A DNA stretch of 64,000 bases from Myxococcales bacterium. GTDB lineage: Bacteria > Myxococcota_A > Polyangia > Polyangiales > Ga0077539. Below the pieces are notes generated by a model. It made no database searches and had not been told where the DNA came from. It saw nothing but the letters and a program-made list of their open reading frames with translations. Both the position numbers and the translations under genes were made by a program. The stretch lies in assembly GCA_030652255.1 (NCBI GenBank), contig JAUSAZ010000056.1, positions 62,001 through 126,000 of the forward strand, in the 5' to 3' direction. Positions 20,041 to 31,796 of the stretch are shown piece by piece (position 1 is the stretch's first letter; every line of letters starts with the position of its first letter).

Positions 20041-20475
20041 ATGACACCCACGGCGATCGACTCCCTTGTCTACTACGCGGCGCGCGGCGCCGAGGCGCTG
20101 CTGGCGTTCCAGCCAACCATGACGCCCGGCGGGGCCGCGCCCGCGGGGCCCGCGGCGCCCGCTGGCGGGGCGGGCGGCGGCGCCGGGCTGATGAACTTCA
20201 TCATGCTCCCGGCGATCTTCCTGTTCGTGTGGTTCTTCATGCTGCGCCCGATGCGGCAGCAGCAGAAGGAGCAGGAGACCCTCCAGAAGGGGCTCCGCAA
20301 GGGTGACCGCGTGGTCACCGACAGCAAGATGATCGGCACGGTCCACGAGGTCTTCGAGAAGGAGATCGTCATCGAGATCGCCGACAAGGTTCGGGTTCGA
20401 TTCCTGCGCGAGAGCGTGACGAAGAAGTACGACACCACCGCGGACGCGAAGCCCGCAGACGCCGAGAAGAAGTGA
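20041..20475 (+). CDS. yajC: Sec translocon accessory subunit YajC
   Basis: 144 residues. A single membrane helix (LPAIFLFVWFFMLRPMRQQQ) is followed by the YajC signature: basic QQQKEQETLQKGLRKGDRV and VVTDSKMIGTV. The N-terminus is extended by about 50 residues of Pro/Gly/Ala, longer than in E. coli YajC (110 residues). It is followed by secD and secF with 19- and 8-nt gaps, the standard operon. Part of the SecDF-YajC complex that supports protein export. Confidence 0.95.
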   Translation: MTPTAIDSLVYYAARGAEALLAFQPTMTPGGAAPAGPAAPAGGAGGGAGLMNFIMLPAIFLFVWFFMLRPMRQQQKEQETLQKGLRKGDRVVTDSKMIGTVHEVFEKEIVIEIADKVRVRFLRESVTKKYDTTADAKPADAEKK

Positions 20476-20494
20476 AGCACCGGAGGCCCGAGGG

Positions 20495-22366
20495 ATGAAT
20501 CGCGGTTGGTACTGGCGACTGGGGACGGTGCTCTTCGTGATCGTCGCAGCCTTCGTGGTGCTCTGGCCGAGCATCCCGAAGCTGTCGACGCCGTGGGTTC
20601 GGGCGCACATCCCGTTCCGGCTCAACGAGGGGCTCGACATCCGCGGGGGCGCGCGCCTCTCGTACGACGTGCAGATCGGGCAGGCGATCGCCGATCGGCG
20701 CGCCCGGTCGATGGAAGACTTCCGCGCTCAGCTCGCGAGCGACTTCGGCATCCACCACGGCGAGGGTCGGCTGACCCCGGACGAGATCACCCGCCTCGCC
20801 GAGCGGGTCACCGTGGTGGCGGGCTCGACCAACCGCGAGTTCGTCGCGCGCTTCCGCAACGTGGCGGACGTGGCGCGGGTGAACGATCGCATGGTCACCA
20901 ACCGCGGCCTCCGTCGACTCGGCACGAGCGGGAGCTCCGTCACGCTGGGGCTCGACCCGCGTGAGGTGACGGCGCTCGAAGACAGCGCGGTGCAGCAGGC
21001 GATCCAGACGATCACCAACCGCATCGACGAGCTCGCCGTGAAGGAGACCTCCATCACCGCCCGCGGCGAGACGATCGTCGTGGAGGTGCCGGGGCAGGAC
21101 CAGGCGTACTTCCAGCAGATCCGGGACATCATCCGGCGCACCGCGCGGCTGGAGTTCAAGATCCTCGACGACGAGAGCCCCGCGCTCGCGGCCATCATCG
21201 CGGGCCAGGCCATCCCCGGGGCGCCGCCCGCGGCCGAGGGCTCGCCCGCCCCGGTCGCGCACCCGCTGCCGGCGGGCATCACCCAGGAGATGGAGCTCGC
21301 GCCGGTGGGACCGGGGCGCAACGCGCAGTCCACCTACCTGCGCTCGACGGGGCCCAACGCCCGTCAGCAGCTCCAGGACTACCTCGACTCCATCCGCCCG
21401 CTCATCCCCGAGGGGCGCCAGGTGCTCATCGGCAAGTCCGACCGCTCCGACGGGGCGGCGACCACGGGCGAGACGTGGCGCACCTACACGGTGTTCAGCG
21501 TGGCGCAGGTCGACGGCTCGATGATCGACGACGCGCGGGTGTCCGTCGATCCGCAGGAGAACCGGCCCTTCGTGTCGCTGACCTTCAACCGCCGCGGCGG
21601 CGAGGTGTTCGCGCGCGTCACCGAGGAGAACGTCAAGAAGCGCTTCGCCATCGTGCTCGACGACCGGGTGAACTCCGCGCCGCAGATCCAGCAGCGCATC
21701 GGCGGCGGCTCGGCGCGCATCACCCTCGGCGGCGACAGCGACTATCGCATCGTGATGCGCGAGGCCAACGACCTCGTCATCGTGCTGCGGGCGGGCGCGC
21801 TCCCGGCGCCGCTCTCCGAGGGCAAGCAGGACTACGTCGGCCCGACGCTCGGCAACGACACCATCCGCCACGCGCGCAACGCGATGCTCGTGTGCATCTC
21901 GCTGGTGCTGCTCTTCATGGCCGTCTACTACGGCGTGGCCGGGTGGATCGCCAACGGCGCGGTGCTCGTCAACCTCGCGATCCAGCTCGCGATCCTGGTG
22001 TTCATCGGCGCCACCATCACGCTGCCGGGCCTCGTGGGGTTCGCGCTCACGGTGGGCATGAGCGTGGACAACAACGTGCTCATCAACGAGCGCATCCGCG
22101 AAGAGCTTCGCGCGGGCAAGACCCTGCGCGCCGCGGTCGACGCGGGCTACAGCCACGCGTTCTCGGCGATCTTCGACGGTCACGTCACGACCCTGATCTC
22201 GGGCGTCGTGCTGCTGCAGTACGGCACCGGGCCGGTGAAGGGCTTCGCCGTGACGCTGCTCATCGGCGTGATCGCCAACCTCTTCACGGGCGTGTTCGCC
22301 ACGCGCGTGGTGTTCGACTGGCTGGTGCGCGGTCTGAAGGTCAAGTCCCTCCTCGGGGCGAAGTAG
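20495..22366 (+). CDS. secD: protein translocase subunit SecD
   Basis: 623 residues; a GGAGG-containing site precedes ATG 20495. N-terminal membrane helix, then GLDIRGGARLSYDVQ, a large periplasmic P1 domain, and the C-terminal RND-like block with DYVGPTLGNDTIRHARNA, the channel aspartate in MSVDNNVLINERIREE, and a helix bundle ending NLFTGVFATRVVFDW. In most SecD proteins the motif reads VDANVL; here it is VDNNVL, with the aspartate kept. It couples the proton gradient to late steps of Sec export. Confidence 0.96.
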   Translation: MNRGWYWRLGTVLFVIVAAFVVLWPSIPKLSTPWVRAHIPFRLNEGLDIRGGARLSYDVQIGQAIADRRARSMEDFRAQLASDFGIHHGEGRLTPDEITRLAERVTVVAGSTNREFVARFRNVADVARVNDRMVTNRGLRRLGTSGSSVTLGLDPREVTALEDSAVQQAIQTITNRIDELAVKETSITARGETIVVEVPGQDQAYFQQIRDIIRRTARLEFKILDDESPALAAIIAGQAIPGAPPAAEGSPAPVAHPLPAGITQEMELAPVGPGRNAQSTYLRSTGPNARQQLQDYLDSIRPLIPEGRQVLIGKSDRSDGAATTGETWRTYTVFSVAQVDGSMIDDARVSVDPQENRPFVSLTFNRRGGEVFARVTEENVKKRFAIVLDDRVNSAPQIQQRIGGGSARITLGGDSDYRIVMREANDLVIVLRAGALPAPLSEGKQDYVGPTLGNDTIRHARNAMLVCISLVLLFMAVYYGVAGWIANGAVLVNLAIQLAILVFIGATITLPGLVGFALTVGMSVDNNVLINERIREELRAGKTLRAAVDAGYSHAFSAIFDGHVTTLISGVVLLQYGTGPVKGFAVTLLIGVIANLFTGVFATRVVFDWLVRGLKVKSLLGAK

Positions 22367-22374
22367 GAACGACC

Positions 22375-23565
22375 ATGGAGTTCAACAGGAACCACCGCGT
22401 CTATGATTTCATGGCGATCCGGAAGTACTGGATCGCCTTCTCGATCGCGATGACGGTGATCTCGGCGATCCTGGTGTTCAAGCCGGGCCCCAAGTACGGC
22501 ATCGACTTCCTGGGCGGCACCGAGCTGACCGTGCAGTTCGACGGCAACGTCGACGCGGCCCGCGTTCGCGCGGTGCTCGACCGCATGGGCCACGACCACT
22601 CCGAGGTGGTGCCGACGCAGCGGGCCAACGAGTACATCATCCGGGTCGAGAAGAGCTCGCCCATCACGGCGGCCCGCCGCGAGCAGATCCGCCGCGCCGT
22701 GCAGGAGCGCCTCCCGACCACCACGGGCGGCGGCACCCTCGGTGACTTCCGGCTCTCCCCGGGCGGCGACCACATCGTGGTGCAGCTCAACGAGAGCACG
22801 CTCACCGCCCAGCAGGTCGCGGAGCTCGTCCGCGCCTCCGGCGCCAACGTGCGCGGCGACGCGGCGCTCCAGATGGGCGCGCTCGACGAGCACCGCTGGC
22901 AGGTGCCGCTCGTGGGCATCGGCGACGAGATCTTCCGCGGCCTCGTCGCCTCGGACGGCGTCGGCGCCCAGGGCACCCTCAACGCCAGCGTCTGGGTGTC
23001 GCCGAAGGCGGGCGCCGAGCTCCGGTACGCGGCCCTCCGCGCGGTGCTCTACTCCATCGTCTTCATCATGATCTACGTGGCGTTCCGCTTCGACCTGCGC
23101 TTCGCGCCGGGCGGCATCCTCGCGCTCGTGCACGACGCGATGGTCACGCTCGGGTTCTTCGTGATCACCCGCAAGGAGGTCACCATCTCGACGGTGGCGG
23201 CCATCCTCACGGTGGTGGGCTACTCGATGAACGACACCATCATCGTGTACGACCGCATCCGCGAGAACCTCGCCAAGAAGCGCAACTCGCGGATGCTCGA
23301 CGTCATCAACCTGTCGGTGAGCGAGATGCTCTCCCGCACCATCCTCACGTCGCTCACGGTGGTGCTGTCGGTGTCGGCCTTCGCGTTCATCGGCACCGGC
23401 GTGATCGCCGACTTCGCGTGGGCGATGATCATCGGCGTGCTCGCCGGCACGTACAGCTCGATCTACGTCGCCGCGCCCTTCACCGAGTGGATCGACTCGC
23501 GCTTCTTCCACAACCACGACGCCGCGCCCGCGGCTCCGACCGAGTCGACGGCCGCGGACGCCTGA
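22375..23565 (+). CDS. secF: protein translocase subunit SecF
   Basis: 396 residues from ATG 22375, 8 nt after secD. SecF features: first helix (YWIAFSIAMTVISAILV), GIDFLGGTELTVQF, and the membrane motif VVGYSMNDTIIVYDRIREN with the conserved aspartates, then the final helices and an Ala/Pro-rich tail. The region between helix 1 and helix 2 is longer than in E. coli SecF (323 residues). Forms the SecDF motor with the preceding gene. Confidence 0.96.
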   Translation: MEFNRNHRVYDFMAIRKYWIAFSIAMTVISAILVFKPGPKYGIDFLGGTELTVQFDGNVDAARVRAVLDRMGHDHSEVVPTQRANEYIIRVEKSSPITAARREQIRRAVQERLPTTTGGGTLGDFRLSPGGDHIVVQLNESTLTAQQVAELVRASGANVRGDAALQMGALDEHRWQVPLVGIGDEIFRGLVASDGVGAQGTLNASVWVSPKAGAELRYAALRAVLYSIVFIMIYVAFRFDLRFAPGGILALVHDAMVTLGFFVITRKEVTISTVAAILTVVGYSMNDTIIVYDRIRENLAKKRNSRMLDVINLSVSEMLSRTILTSLTVVLSVSAFAFIGTGVIADFAWAMIIGVLAGTYSSIYVAAPFTEWIDSRFFHNHDAAPAAPTESTAADA

Positions 23566-23643
23566 CCGCCCGGTCCGGCGCCTCCCTGCTTCCGCCTCCC
23601 CTCCCAAACCCCCCCAAAACCCCGATATCGGCCGCGCGCTCCG

Positions 23644-24687
23644 TCAGTAGGCGGCCGATACGATGGCGTGCGCGCCGTCGAGCGTCGCGCCCAGCACCGC
23701 GGGTCGCGCGGGGAGGGCGGCGGTCTCGCCGCGCGCGATGGTCACTCCACCCAGGCGCACGGTCCCGTCGAGCACGGTCACCGCGCGGAGCGAGTCCCAG
23801 TCGGGCAGCTCGATCGTGCCGGTGCCGTGCAGGCGCGCCACGTGGAGGTGCTCGCTGCGCAGCCCGTCGCGGCGACCGCAGAGGGCGGTCCAGGTCGGGG
23901 CGCCGCGGACCTCGGGCACGCCGGCGCGGAGGCGACACCCATCGAGGAGGGCCGCGCCCCGCGGCGCGTCCCAGCGAGTGACGGAGAGCGCCTCGTCGAC
24001 ATGCAGGGCGCGGGGTTGCCCGCGCGGGTCGGCACGCCCGTCGGCGTCGTAGCGGCGGTTCCAGTCCCAGTAGCGGTAGGTGAGGCCGCGGCAGCCAGGG
24101 AGCACCCGCTGCGGCTCGACCAGGGTGAGCCCGCGGCCGATGGCGTGGGCGGTGCCCGCCTCGATGAGCAGGAAGTCGCCGACCGCGACCGGGACGAAGC
24201 CCAGCATGGTGGAGATGTCCCCTCCGGCGCGGAGCGCGTGGGCGAGCGCGTCGCGGGTGACCCCCTCGGAGAGCCCGAGGTACACGCCCGCGCCCGGCTG
24301 CGCGTCGACCGCGTACCAGCACTCGGGCTTGCCGGACTCGCCGGGCTTCAGCGACGGGTCGTCGTCGCTCGGGTGGATCTGCACGGAGAGCTCGTCGGAC
24401 GTGTCGAGGAGCTTCACGAGCAGCGCGGTGCTCGGGCGCCCGTCGTCGCCTTCGCGGCCAAGGATCGCCGCGCGCTCGCCCGCGATCCACGACGCGAGGG
24501 TGCCCGACCCGTCGCGGAGCTGGCTCGGGAAGTCGGGCTCGACGGAGAACTCCCAGCTCTCGCCGACGAGGCGGTCGCCGGCGTCGGGGAGGAGGTCGCG
24601 CTTCAGCGCACCGGCGATGCGCGAGCCGCCCCACGGGGTGCGGCGGGTCGGGGTGAAGTTGTCGACCTGGAGGAGTCGGGGTGCCAC
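23644..24687 (-). CDS. manA: mannose-6-phosphate isomerase, class I
   Basis: 347 residues from GTG 24687; the open frame continues upstream but conserved sequence starts at VDNFTPTRRTPWGG. Zinc-ligand motifs of type I phosphomannose isomerase are present: LSVQIHPSDDD (Gln and His), GKPECWYAVD (Glu), and a distal His in EAGTAHAIG. The C-terminal half has the second cupin. It converts mannose-6-phosphate and fructose-6-phosphate, feeding GDP-mannose for polysaccharides. Convergent with secF across 78 bp that show only a C-rich stretch and no clear terminator. Confidence 0.9.
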   Translation of the reverse strand: MAPRLLQVDNFTPTRRTPWGGSRIAGALKRDLLPDAGDRLVGESWEFSVEPDFPSQLRDGSGTLASWIAGERAAILGREGDDGRPSTALLVKLLDTSDELSVQIHPSDDDPSLKPGESGKPECWYAVDAQPGAGVYLGLSEGVTRDALAHALRAGGDISTMLGFVPVAVGDFLLIEAGTAHAIGRGLTLVEPQRVLPGCRGLTYRYWDWNRRYDADGRADPRGQPRALHVDEALSVTRWDAPRGAALLDGCRLRAGVPEVRGAPTWTALCGRRDGLRSEHLHVARLHGTGTIELPDWDSLRAVTVLDGTVRLGGVTIARGETAALPARPAVLGATLDGAHAIVSAAY

Positions 24688-24767
24688 CCGCGAGAGTGTA
24701 GTGCGAGGCCGCGGTAGCGGTGCAACGGGGAGCGCCGCCGTGCAGGAAATTCCAGTCCGGGCGCCGC

Positions 24768-25985
24768 GTGCTGCTACGCGCATGGTCGGTGCGCTGGTCC
24801 CAGGTGATGATCGCGGCGGTGCTGATCGCGGGCGTGTTGCCGGCGTGTCGCAGCGCGGGCGCGTCCTCGGCGAGCGCGGATGCCCCGGAGGCGCCGGTGC
24901 CACCGAGCGATCCGCTGGTCGAGGCGGGCGCGGCGGTGACGGCGCTGCGCGCCGGGCGACCGGCGCAGGGCGTAGACGACCTGGTGCAGCGCCTCTCGCT
25001 GGTGGGCCCGGAGGACCTGGCGCGACGGAGGCGCGCGATGCGGCTCGCGGGCGCGCTGCTGCTCGAGCGGGGCGAGCGTCGACGGGACGGGCGCGATCGG
25101 GCGCGCGCCCGGGACTTCCTCATCGCGGCGCTGCCGGCGACCGCGGAGCGGCCGTCGTGTGACGACGCGACCGCGCTGGCGGCTCTGCTCGGCCGGGTCG
25201 GCGAGCAGGTGCGCGCCCAGGTCGCGCTCGCTCCCGCGCTCGCCGGGTGCCGCGCGGGGGCCGCCGCCGCGCCCGTTTCCACGCACGGGCCGCGGGGTGC
25301 CGAGGCGAGGCACCGGAGGATCGTGATCGACGCCGGGCACGGGGGGAGCGACCCGGGGGCGATCGGTCCGACGGGCCTGCGCGAGGCCGACGTGAACCTG
25401 GACGTCGCGCGTCGGCTCGCCGAGCGCCTCGCGATGCGATACGGGTTCCAGGTCGCGCTCACCCGCGACCGGGACGTCTTCGTGCCGCTGGAGCAGCGGG
25501 CGTCGCACGCCAACGGCACCACCGCCGACCTCTTCGTGTCGATCCACTGCAACGCGGCCGCCAACCGTGACGCGCGGGGCATCTCCACCTTCGCGCTCGA
25601 GGACAGCCCCCGCGTCGCGGCGCGCCTGACCGCGCGCGAGGGCGAGCTCGTCGAGGGCGACCCGGGGGGCTCCTGGGACGTCTCGCGGATCCTCGCGGAC
25701 CTCAACCTCTCCCGGCACGGGCGCGACTCGCTGGGCTTCGCGTCGACGATCCAGCGCGCGCTGCTCCACGACGCGCGGCTGCTGTACCCGCAGGTCGAGG
25801 ACATGGGCGTGCACCCCGCGCGCTTCCATGTGCTGGTGACCACCCGCATGCCCGCGGTGCTGGTCGAGCTGTCGTTCATCTCCAACCTCTCCGACGAGCA
25901 GCGCCTCCGCTCGGACGGGTACCGCGACCTCCTCGCCGGCGCGATCGCGCGCGCCATCGACGAACGCCTGCCCGGCGGCACCTGA
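24768..25985 (+). CDS. N-acetylmuramoyl-L-alanine amidase (Amidase_3), lipoprotein
   Basis: 405 residues if GTG 24768 is used; GTG 24720 and GTG 24789 are also in frame and none has a clear ribosome site. The signal ends in a lipobox (AGVLPAC). A helical region (about 40-180) precedes the catalytic domain: VIDAGHGGSDPGAIG (zinc His), READVNLDVARRLAERL (zinc Glu), LFVSIHCNAAANRD (zinc His) and AVLVELSFISNLSDE (catalytic Glu). This is the AmiC/LytC-type hydrolase that cuts the peptide stem from murein, acting in the periplasm during cell separation. Confidence 0.88.
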   Translation: MLLRAWSVRWSQVMIAAVLIAGVLPACRSAGASSASADAPEAPVPPSDPLVEAGAAVTALRAGRPAQGVDDLVQRLSLVGPEDLARRRRAMRLAGALLLERGERRRDGRDRARARDFLIAALPATAERPSCDDATALAALLGRVGEQVRAQVALAPALAGCRAGAAAAPVSTHGPRGAEARHRRIVIDAGHGGSDPGAIGPTGLREADVNLDVARRLAERLAMRYGFQVALTRDRDVFVPLEQRASHANGTTADLFVSIHCNAAANRDARGISTFALEDSPRVAARLTAREGELVEGDPGGSWDVSRILADLNLSRHGRDSLGFASTIQRALLHDARLLYPQVEDMGVHPARFHVLVTTRMPAVLVELSFISNLSDEQRLRSDGYRDLLAGAIARAIDERLPGGT

Positions 25986-26026
25986 CGGTTGTCGCGGCCG
26001 CCGCGCCCGTCCATGCTGGTCGGGTC

Positions 26027-28723
26027 GTGAGCGCCCAGGGTTCCCATCCGCCGTTGCCCGGCGACGCGCTCGCGGTGTTCCGAGCCACGATGGGCGCGCT
26101 CCGCGTCGACGCCCTCGCGGGCCTCGGCGGGCGCGACCACGCCCGGGCCGTCGCGGACGCCTACGACGCCCTGCTCGCGGTCCACGTCGGCGGGTGCCTC
26201 GCGCGGTGGCCGAAGGCGCGCGGCCGGGGGCGCGTCGCGCTGATGGCGGTCGGCGGCTACGGCCGGAGGCAGCTCTCGCCCGGGAGCGACCTCGACCTGG
26301 TGCTGCTCGCCGAGCGCCCCGAGGCGCCGCCGGTGCGGGCGCTCGCCGAGGCGATCCTGTACCCGCTCTGGGACGCGAAGGTCACCGTCGGGCACACCGT
26401 GCACGACGTCGACGGGCTCATCGGCGAGGCGCGGGACGACCTCGCCACCCGCACGATGCTGCTCGACCTGCGCTTCCTCGCGGGCGACGCAGGGCTCGCC
26501 GGGTCGCTGCGGGAGCGCTCCGCGGCCCTGCGCGGCGAGCGCGAGCTCGCGAGCTTCATCGACGCCCTGGCCGCCGAGCTGCGCGAGCGGCACGAGCGCT
26601 TCGGCGCGACGGTGTACCTCCTCGAGCCCGACGTGAAGCTCGGTCGCGGCGGGCTGCGCGACCTCGACATCATCCGCTGGGCGCTGCGGGCGCGGGTGCG
26701 GGCCGACGACTTCGGCGGCGCCCTCGGGTCGGGCGCGCTGTCCCAGCCGGAGCACGACGCCCTGGAGGCGGCGCGGGAGTTCCACCTGCGACTCCGGGCG
26801 GCGCTGCACGCCCGAGCGGGGCGCCGAAGCGACCGGGTGACCTTCGACGCCCAGGAGGAGTGCGCGCAGTCGCTGGGCTTCTTCGACGAGGCCGAGGCCG
26901 CGGTCGATCCAGCGCGCGCCGTGGCGGCCTCGGCCGAGCGGCTCATGTCGGAGTTCTACCGTCACGCCCGGGGCGTGGCCTCGATGCTCCCGCACGTGCT
27001 CGCCCGGTGCCGCCCCGCGCGTCAGCCAGACCACCCGCGGCGCGCGCACCCGCTGGCGGACGGCGTCACCCGCTTCGACGGCGCCGCCTGCCTCGCCTCG
27101 GCGGATGGCCTCCAGCGCGACCCCGCCCTCGCGCTGCGCCTCGTCGAGACCGCGCTCCTCCACGACCTCCCGGTGGTCGCCTCGTCGCGCGCCAGCATCG
27201 CGAGCGCGGCCGCCGACGAGGGATGGTGCGCGCGGCTGCGGGCGTCCCCGGAGGCGGGCCGGTGTTTTCTCCGGCTGCTCGACCGCGCCAACCGCGTGGC
27301 ATCGCGCACCGATGGCCCGTCGGTGTCCGGCACCGCCGACAACGCCCGCAGCGTGCTCGCCGACCTGCACGACCTCGGGCTCGTGCTCGCGCTCATCCCC
27401 GAGTTCGCGGCGGTCACGGCGCGGGTGCAGCACGACGTCTACCACGTGTACACCGTCGACGTTCACTCGGTGGCCGCGGTCGACCGCCTCCACGCGCTGA
27501 GCCGCGGCGACCTCGGGCCGGACTTCGCGCTGGCCTCGCGGCTCATGGCGAGCATCGACCGCCGCGAGGTGCTGCTGCTCGCGACGCTGCTCCACGACAT
27601 CGGCAAGAGCCACGGGCGCGCGCACAGCCGGGTGGGCGCGGAGATGGCGCCGGCGATCGCGGCGCGCCTCGGGCTCGACCGGGAGGATGCGGCGACGGTG
27701 GCGTGGCTCGTCCTGGAGCACCTCACGCTCTACCACCTCGCGACCCGGCGCGACCTCGGCGACCCGTCCACCATCGCGCAGGTCAACGCCCTCGTCGGCG
27801 ACCCGTGGCGGCTGCAGGCGCTCTTCCTCCTGACCGTGGCCGACCTCTCGACCACCTCGCCGACCGCGATGACCGCCTGGAAGGCGCGCCTGCTCGACGA
27901 GCTGTACATGCGCGCCGCCGACACGCTGCAGGGCGAGGGGACCAGCGCGGTGCGCCACCGGGAGGGCCTCGTCGCGCGCGTGCTGGAGCTCGCCGGGGAC
28001 GCCGCGCCGGGCGTCGCGCGCTGGGTGCGGGCGATGCCCACGCGCTACCTCCAGGCCTCTCCGCCGCGGGAGGTGCTGCGGCACGCGCTGGCCCTGCACG
28101 ACGTCGCGCCGGGCGGGTCGCGCCTGCGCCTCCAGCCGGTGGACGGCGCCGCGGGGGCGGGCCTCTACGAGGTGCTCGTCCACGCGCCCGACCGGCCGGG
28201 CCTGCTCTCCGACCTCACGGCGCTGCTCTTCGCGCACCGGCTGGACATCCAGCGGGCGGAGATCCACTCGGTGGGCTCCGACGTGGTCGACGTCTTCGTG
28301 GTGCGGCACCCCGACCCGACGTCGCGCGAGCTCGTCGGGCTGGAGGCCCGCCTCTCGCAGCAGCTGGAGGGCGTCGTCGCGGGGCGCCTCGAAGCCGAGT
28401 CGGTGGTCTCGGTGATGCGGGGGCAGGGCGGGCTCCCGCGGCCCGAGCCGTCCGTCGAGGCGCGGGTGTCTTTACACAATGACGTAAGCGATGACGCCAC
28501 GGTGATCGAGGTGTTCGGGCGCGACCGGCCGGGCTTCCTGCACACGGTGGCGCGGGCGCACCACCGGCTGGGGCTGGAGATCCGGGTGGCGAAGGTCAAC
28601 ACCGAGGGGCGGCGCGCGGCGGACGTCTTCTACGTGACGACCGACGAGGGCGCGAAGGTGCCGGTGTCGCGCTTCGACGACGTGCGCGCGGCGCTGTTGC
28701 AGGCGGTGGAGGCGACGACATGA
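26027..28723 (+). CDS. glnD: bifunctional uridylyltransferase/uridylyl-removing enzyme of PII
   Basis: 898 residues from GTG 26027, the normal GlnD size. Nucleotidyltransferase motif GGYGRRQLSPGSDLDLVLL (about 76-95), PII-UTase part DVKLGRGGLRDLD, HD domain VDVHSVAAVDRL and LLHDIGKSHGRAHS (about 480-535), and two ACT domains at the C-terminus (HAPDRPGLLSDLTALLF; FGRDRPGFLHTVARA) for glutamine sensing. It controls the uridylylation state of PII in nitrogen regulation. No PII gene is in the window. The next gene overlaps by 4 nt. Confidence 0.95.
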   Translation: MSAQGSHPPLPGDALAVFRATMGALRVDALAGLGGRDHARAVADAYDALLAVHVGGCLARWPKARGRGRVALMAVGGYGRRQLSPGSDLDLVLLAERPEAPPVRALAEAILYPLWDAKVTVGHTVHDVDGLIGEARDDLATRTMLLDLRFLAGDAGLAGSLRERSAALRGERELASFIDALAAELRERHERFGATVYLLEPDVKLGRGGLRDLDIIRWALRARVRADDFGGALGSGALSQPEHDALEAAREFHLRLRAALHARAGRRSDRVTFDAQEECAQSLGFFDEAEAAVDPARAVAASAERLMSEFYRHARGVASMLPHVLARCRPARQPDHPRRAHPLADGVTRFDGAACLASADGLQRDPALALRLVETALLHDLPVVASSRASIASAAADEGWCARLRASPEAGRCFLRLLDRANRVASRTDGPSVSGTADNARSVLADLHDLGLVLALIPEFAAVTARVQHDVYHVYTVDVHSVAAVDRLHALSRGDLGPDFALASRLMASIDRREVLLLATLLHDIGKSHGRAHSRVGAEMAPAIAARLGLDREDAATVAWLVLEHLTLYHLATRRDLGDPSTIAQVNALVGDPWRLQALFLLTVADLSTTSPTAMTAWKARLLDELYMRAADTLQGEGTSAVRHREGLVARVLELAGDAAPGVARWVRAMPTRYLQASPPREVLRHALALHDVAPGGSRLRLQPVDGAAGAGLYEVLVHAPDRPGLLSDLTALLFAHRLDIQRAEIHSVGSDVVDVFVVRHPDPTSRELVGLEARLSQQLEGVVAGRLEAESVVSVMRGQGGLPRPEPSVEARVSLHNDVSDDATVIEVFGRDRPGFLHTVARAHHRLGLEIRVAKVNTEGRRAADVFYVTTDEGAKVPVSRFDDVRAALLQAVEATT

Positions 28724-29748
28724 CCAGGGCGACGAGGGCGGCGGTGGCGGCGGCGGTGGCGGTCGCGCTCGGGGCGGCGACGGCGGGGGCGCAGCGGCCG
28801 CGGCTGCCCTTTCCGATGCGCGGGGTGAGCGCCGACCCGACGCCGGCGGAGCGTGAGTACACGGCGGGCGAGGTGCTGCTCCGGGGCGGCGACGTGGCGG
28901 GGGCCGAGGCGCGCTTCGTGGCCGCGCAGCGGCTCGATCCCCGCGACGCCCGGCCGGTGTTCTATTTGGGCGAGGTGGCGCGGGCGCGCGCGCAGTGGCC
29001 CGCGGCGGAGGCCCGCTACGGCGAGGCGATCGCGCTCGACGCGACGATGGTCGAGGCGATGGTGCAGCGGGCGGTGGCGCTGCGGGAGCTCGGCCGACAG
29101 CGGGAGGCGGTGGGGTGGCTGCGACGGGCCCTGCAGCGCGCGCCGATGCTGGGCGAGGCGCAGCTCGACCTGGGCCTGTGCCTCGAAGACCTCGGCGACG
29201 TGCCGGGCGCCATCGCGGCCTTCCGCGCGGCGTCGGCGCGCCTGCACTCCGACGCCCGGGCGCCGCTGAGCCTCGGGCTCCTGCTGGCCGATCGGGCGGG
29301 AGGAGCCGCGGGCCCCGAGCGCACCGAGGCCGTCGGGGTGCTGCGCGAGGCGATGCGCAGGGCGCCCTCCGACGCCGCGGTGCTGGGCCTCGCGGGGCCG
29401 GCGCTGCGACGCCTGGGCGAGGCGCGCCTCGCGGTCGATGCGCTGCGGCGGGCGACGCAGGTCACGCCGACGGCGGCGCTGCGCATCGAGCTCGCGCAGG
29501 CGCTCTGGGCCGCGGGCGATCGACCCGGCGCGGTGCAGCAGGCGACCGCGGCGACCCGGCTGAGCCCGGACGACCTGTCGGCGCGCTATGCGCTGGGGCT
29601 GATGCTCGCCGAGCAGGGGGACCTCGCGGGCGCGCGGGCCGCGCTCCAGGCGGTGGCCAGCGGGGCCTCGGACGCCTCGCTGCGCGATCGCGCGGGCGCG
29701 GCCCTGCGGATGTTGCAGCGTCGGCAGGCGTCAGCTCCGGCGCGCTGA
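28720..29748 (+). CDS. secreted TPR-repeat protein
   Basis: 342 residues. Signal peptide MTRATRAAVAAAVAVALGAATAGAQ by the AxA rule (written here as landmark only; cleavage near TAGAQ). Then at least six TPR-like 34-residue units from about residue 48 (for example EVLLRGGDVAGAEARFVAAQ, AVALRELGRQREAVGWLRRA, LGLMLAEQGDLAGARAALQA). Overlaps glnD by ATGA, so co-expression with glnD is likely, although no functional link is apparent. Probably a periplasmic scaffold. Confidence 0.75.
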   Translation: MTRATRAAVAAAVAVALGAATAGAQRPRLPFPMRGVSADPTPAEREYTAGEVLLRGGDVAGAEARFVAAQRLDPRDARPVFYLGEVARARAQWPAAEARYGEAIALDATMVEAMVQRAVALRELGRQREAVGWLRRALQRAPMLGEAQLDLGLCLEDLGDVPGAIAAFRAASARLHSDARAPLSLGLLLADRAGGAAGPERTEAVGVLREAMRRAPSDAAVLGLAGPALRRLGEARLAVDALRRATQVTPTAALRIELAQALWAAGDRPGAVQQATAATRLSPDDLSARYALGLMLAEQGDLAGARAALQAVASGASDASLRDRAGAALRMLQRRQASAPAR

Positions 29749-29858
29749 AGGCGCCGTTGATGTGCTGCGCGCTTGTTTCGGGGCGGCGAAAGCGCTACCT
29801 GTGACCGGGAAGCCGACGGTGTTCGGGGTTCAGGTCACCCACCGGGCGGCACAGGGCG

Positions 29859-31730
<1,872 letters not shown>

Positions 31731-31757
31731 CCCCCTCGCGCTCGTCATGGCCCACGC

Positions 31758-31786
31758 TTGAATTCGCGGGTTTGCTCCACTAGCTT
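31758..31786 (+). promoter_or_regulatory. sigma-70-like promoter giving a near-leaderless transcript
   Basis: TTGAAT (31758-31763), 17-bp spacer, TAGCTT (31781-31786). The ATG of the next gene is at 31797, 10 nt after the -10 box, so transcription would start only a few bases before the start codon. No Shine-Dalgarno sequence precedes that ATG, consistent with leaderless translation. Confidence 0.45.
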
Positions 31787-31796
31787 GCGCAGCCCG

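Noticed and set aside
23609..23615. C7 run in the secF-manA gap
   Set aside because: Short, intergenic and convergent; no hairpin or coding consequence.
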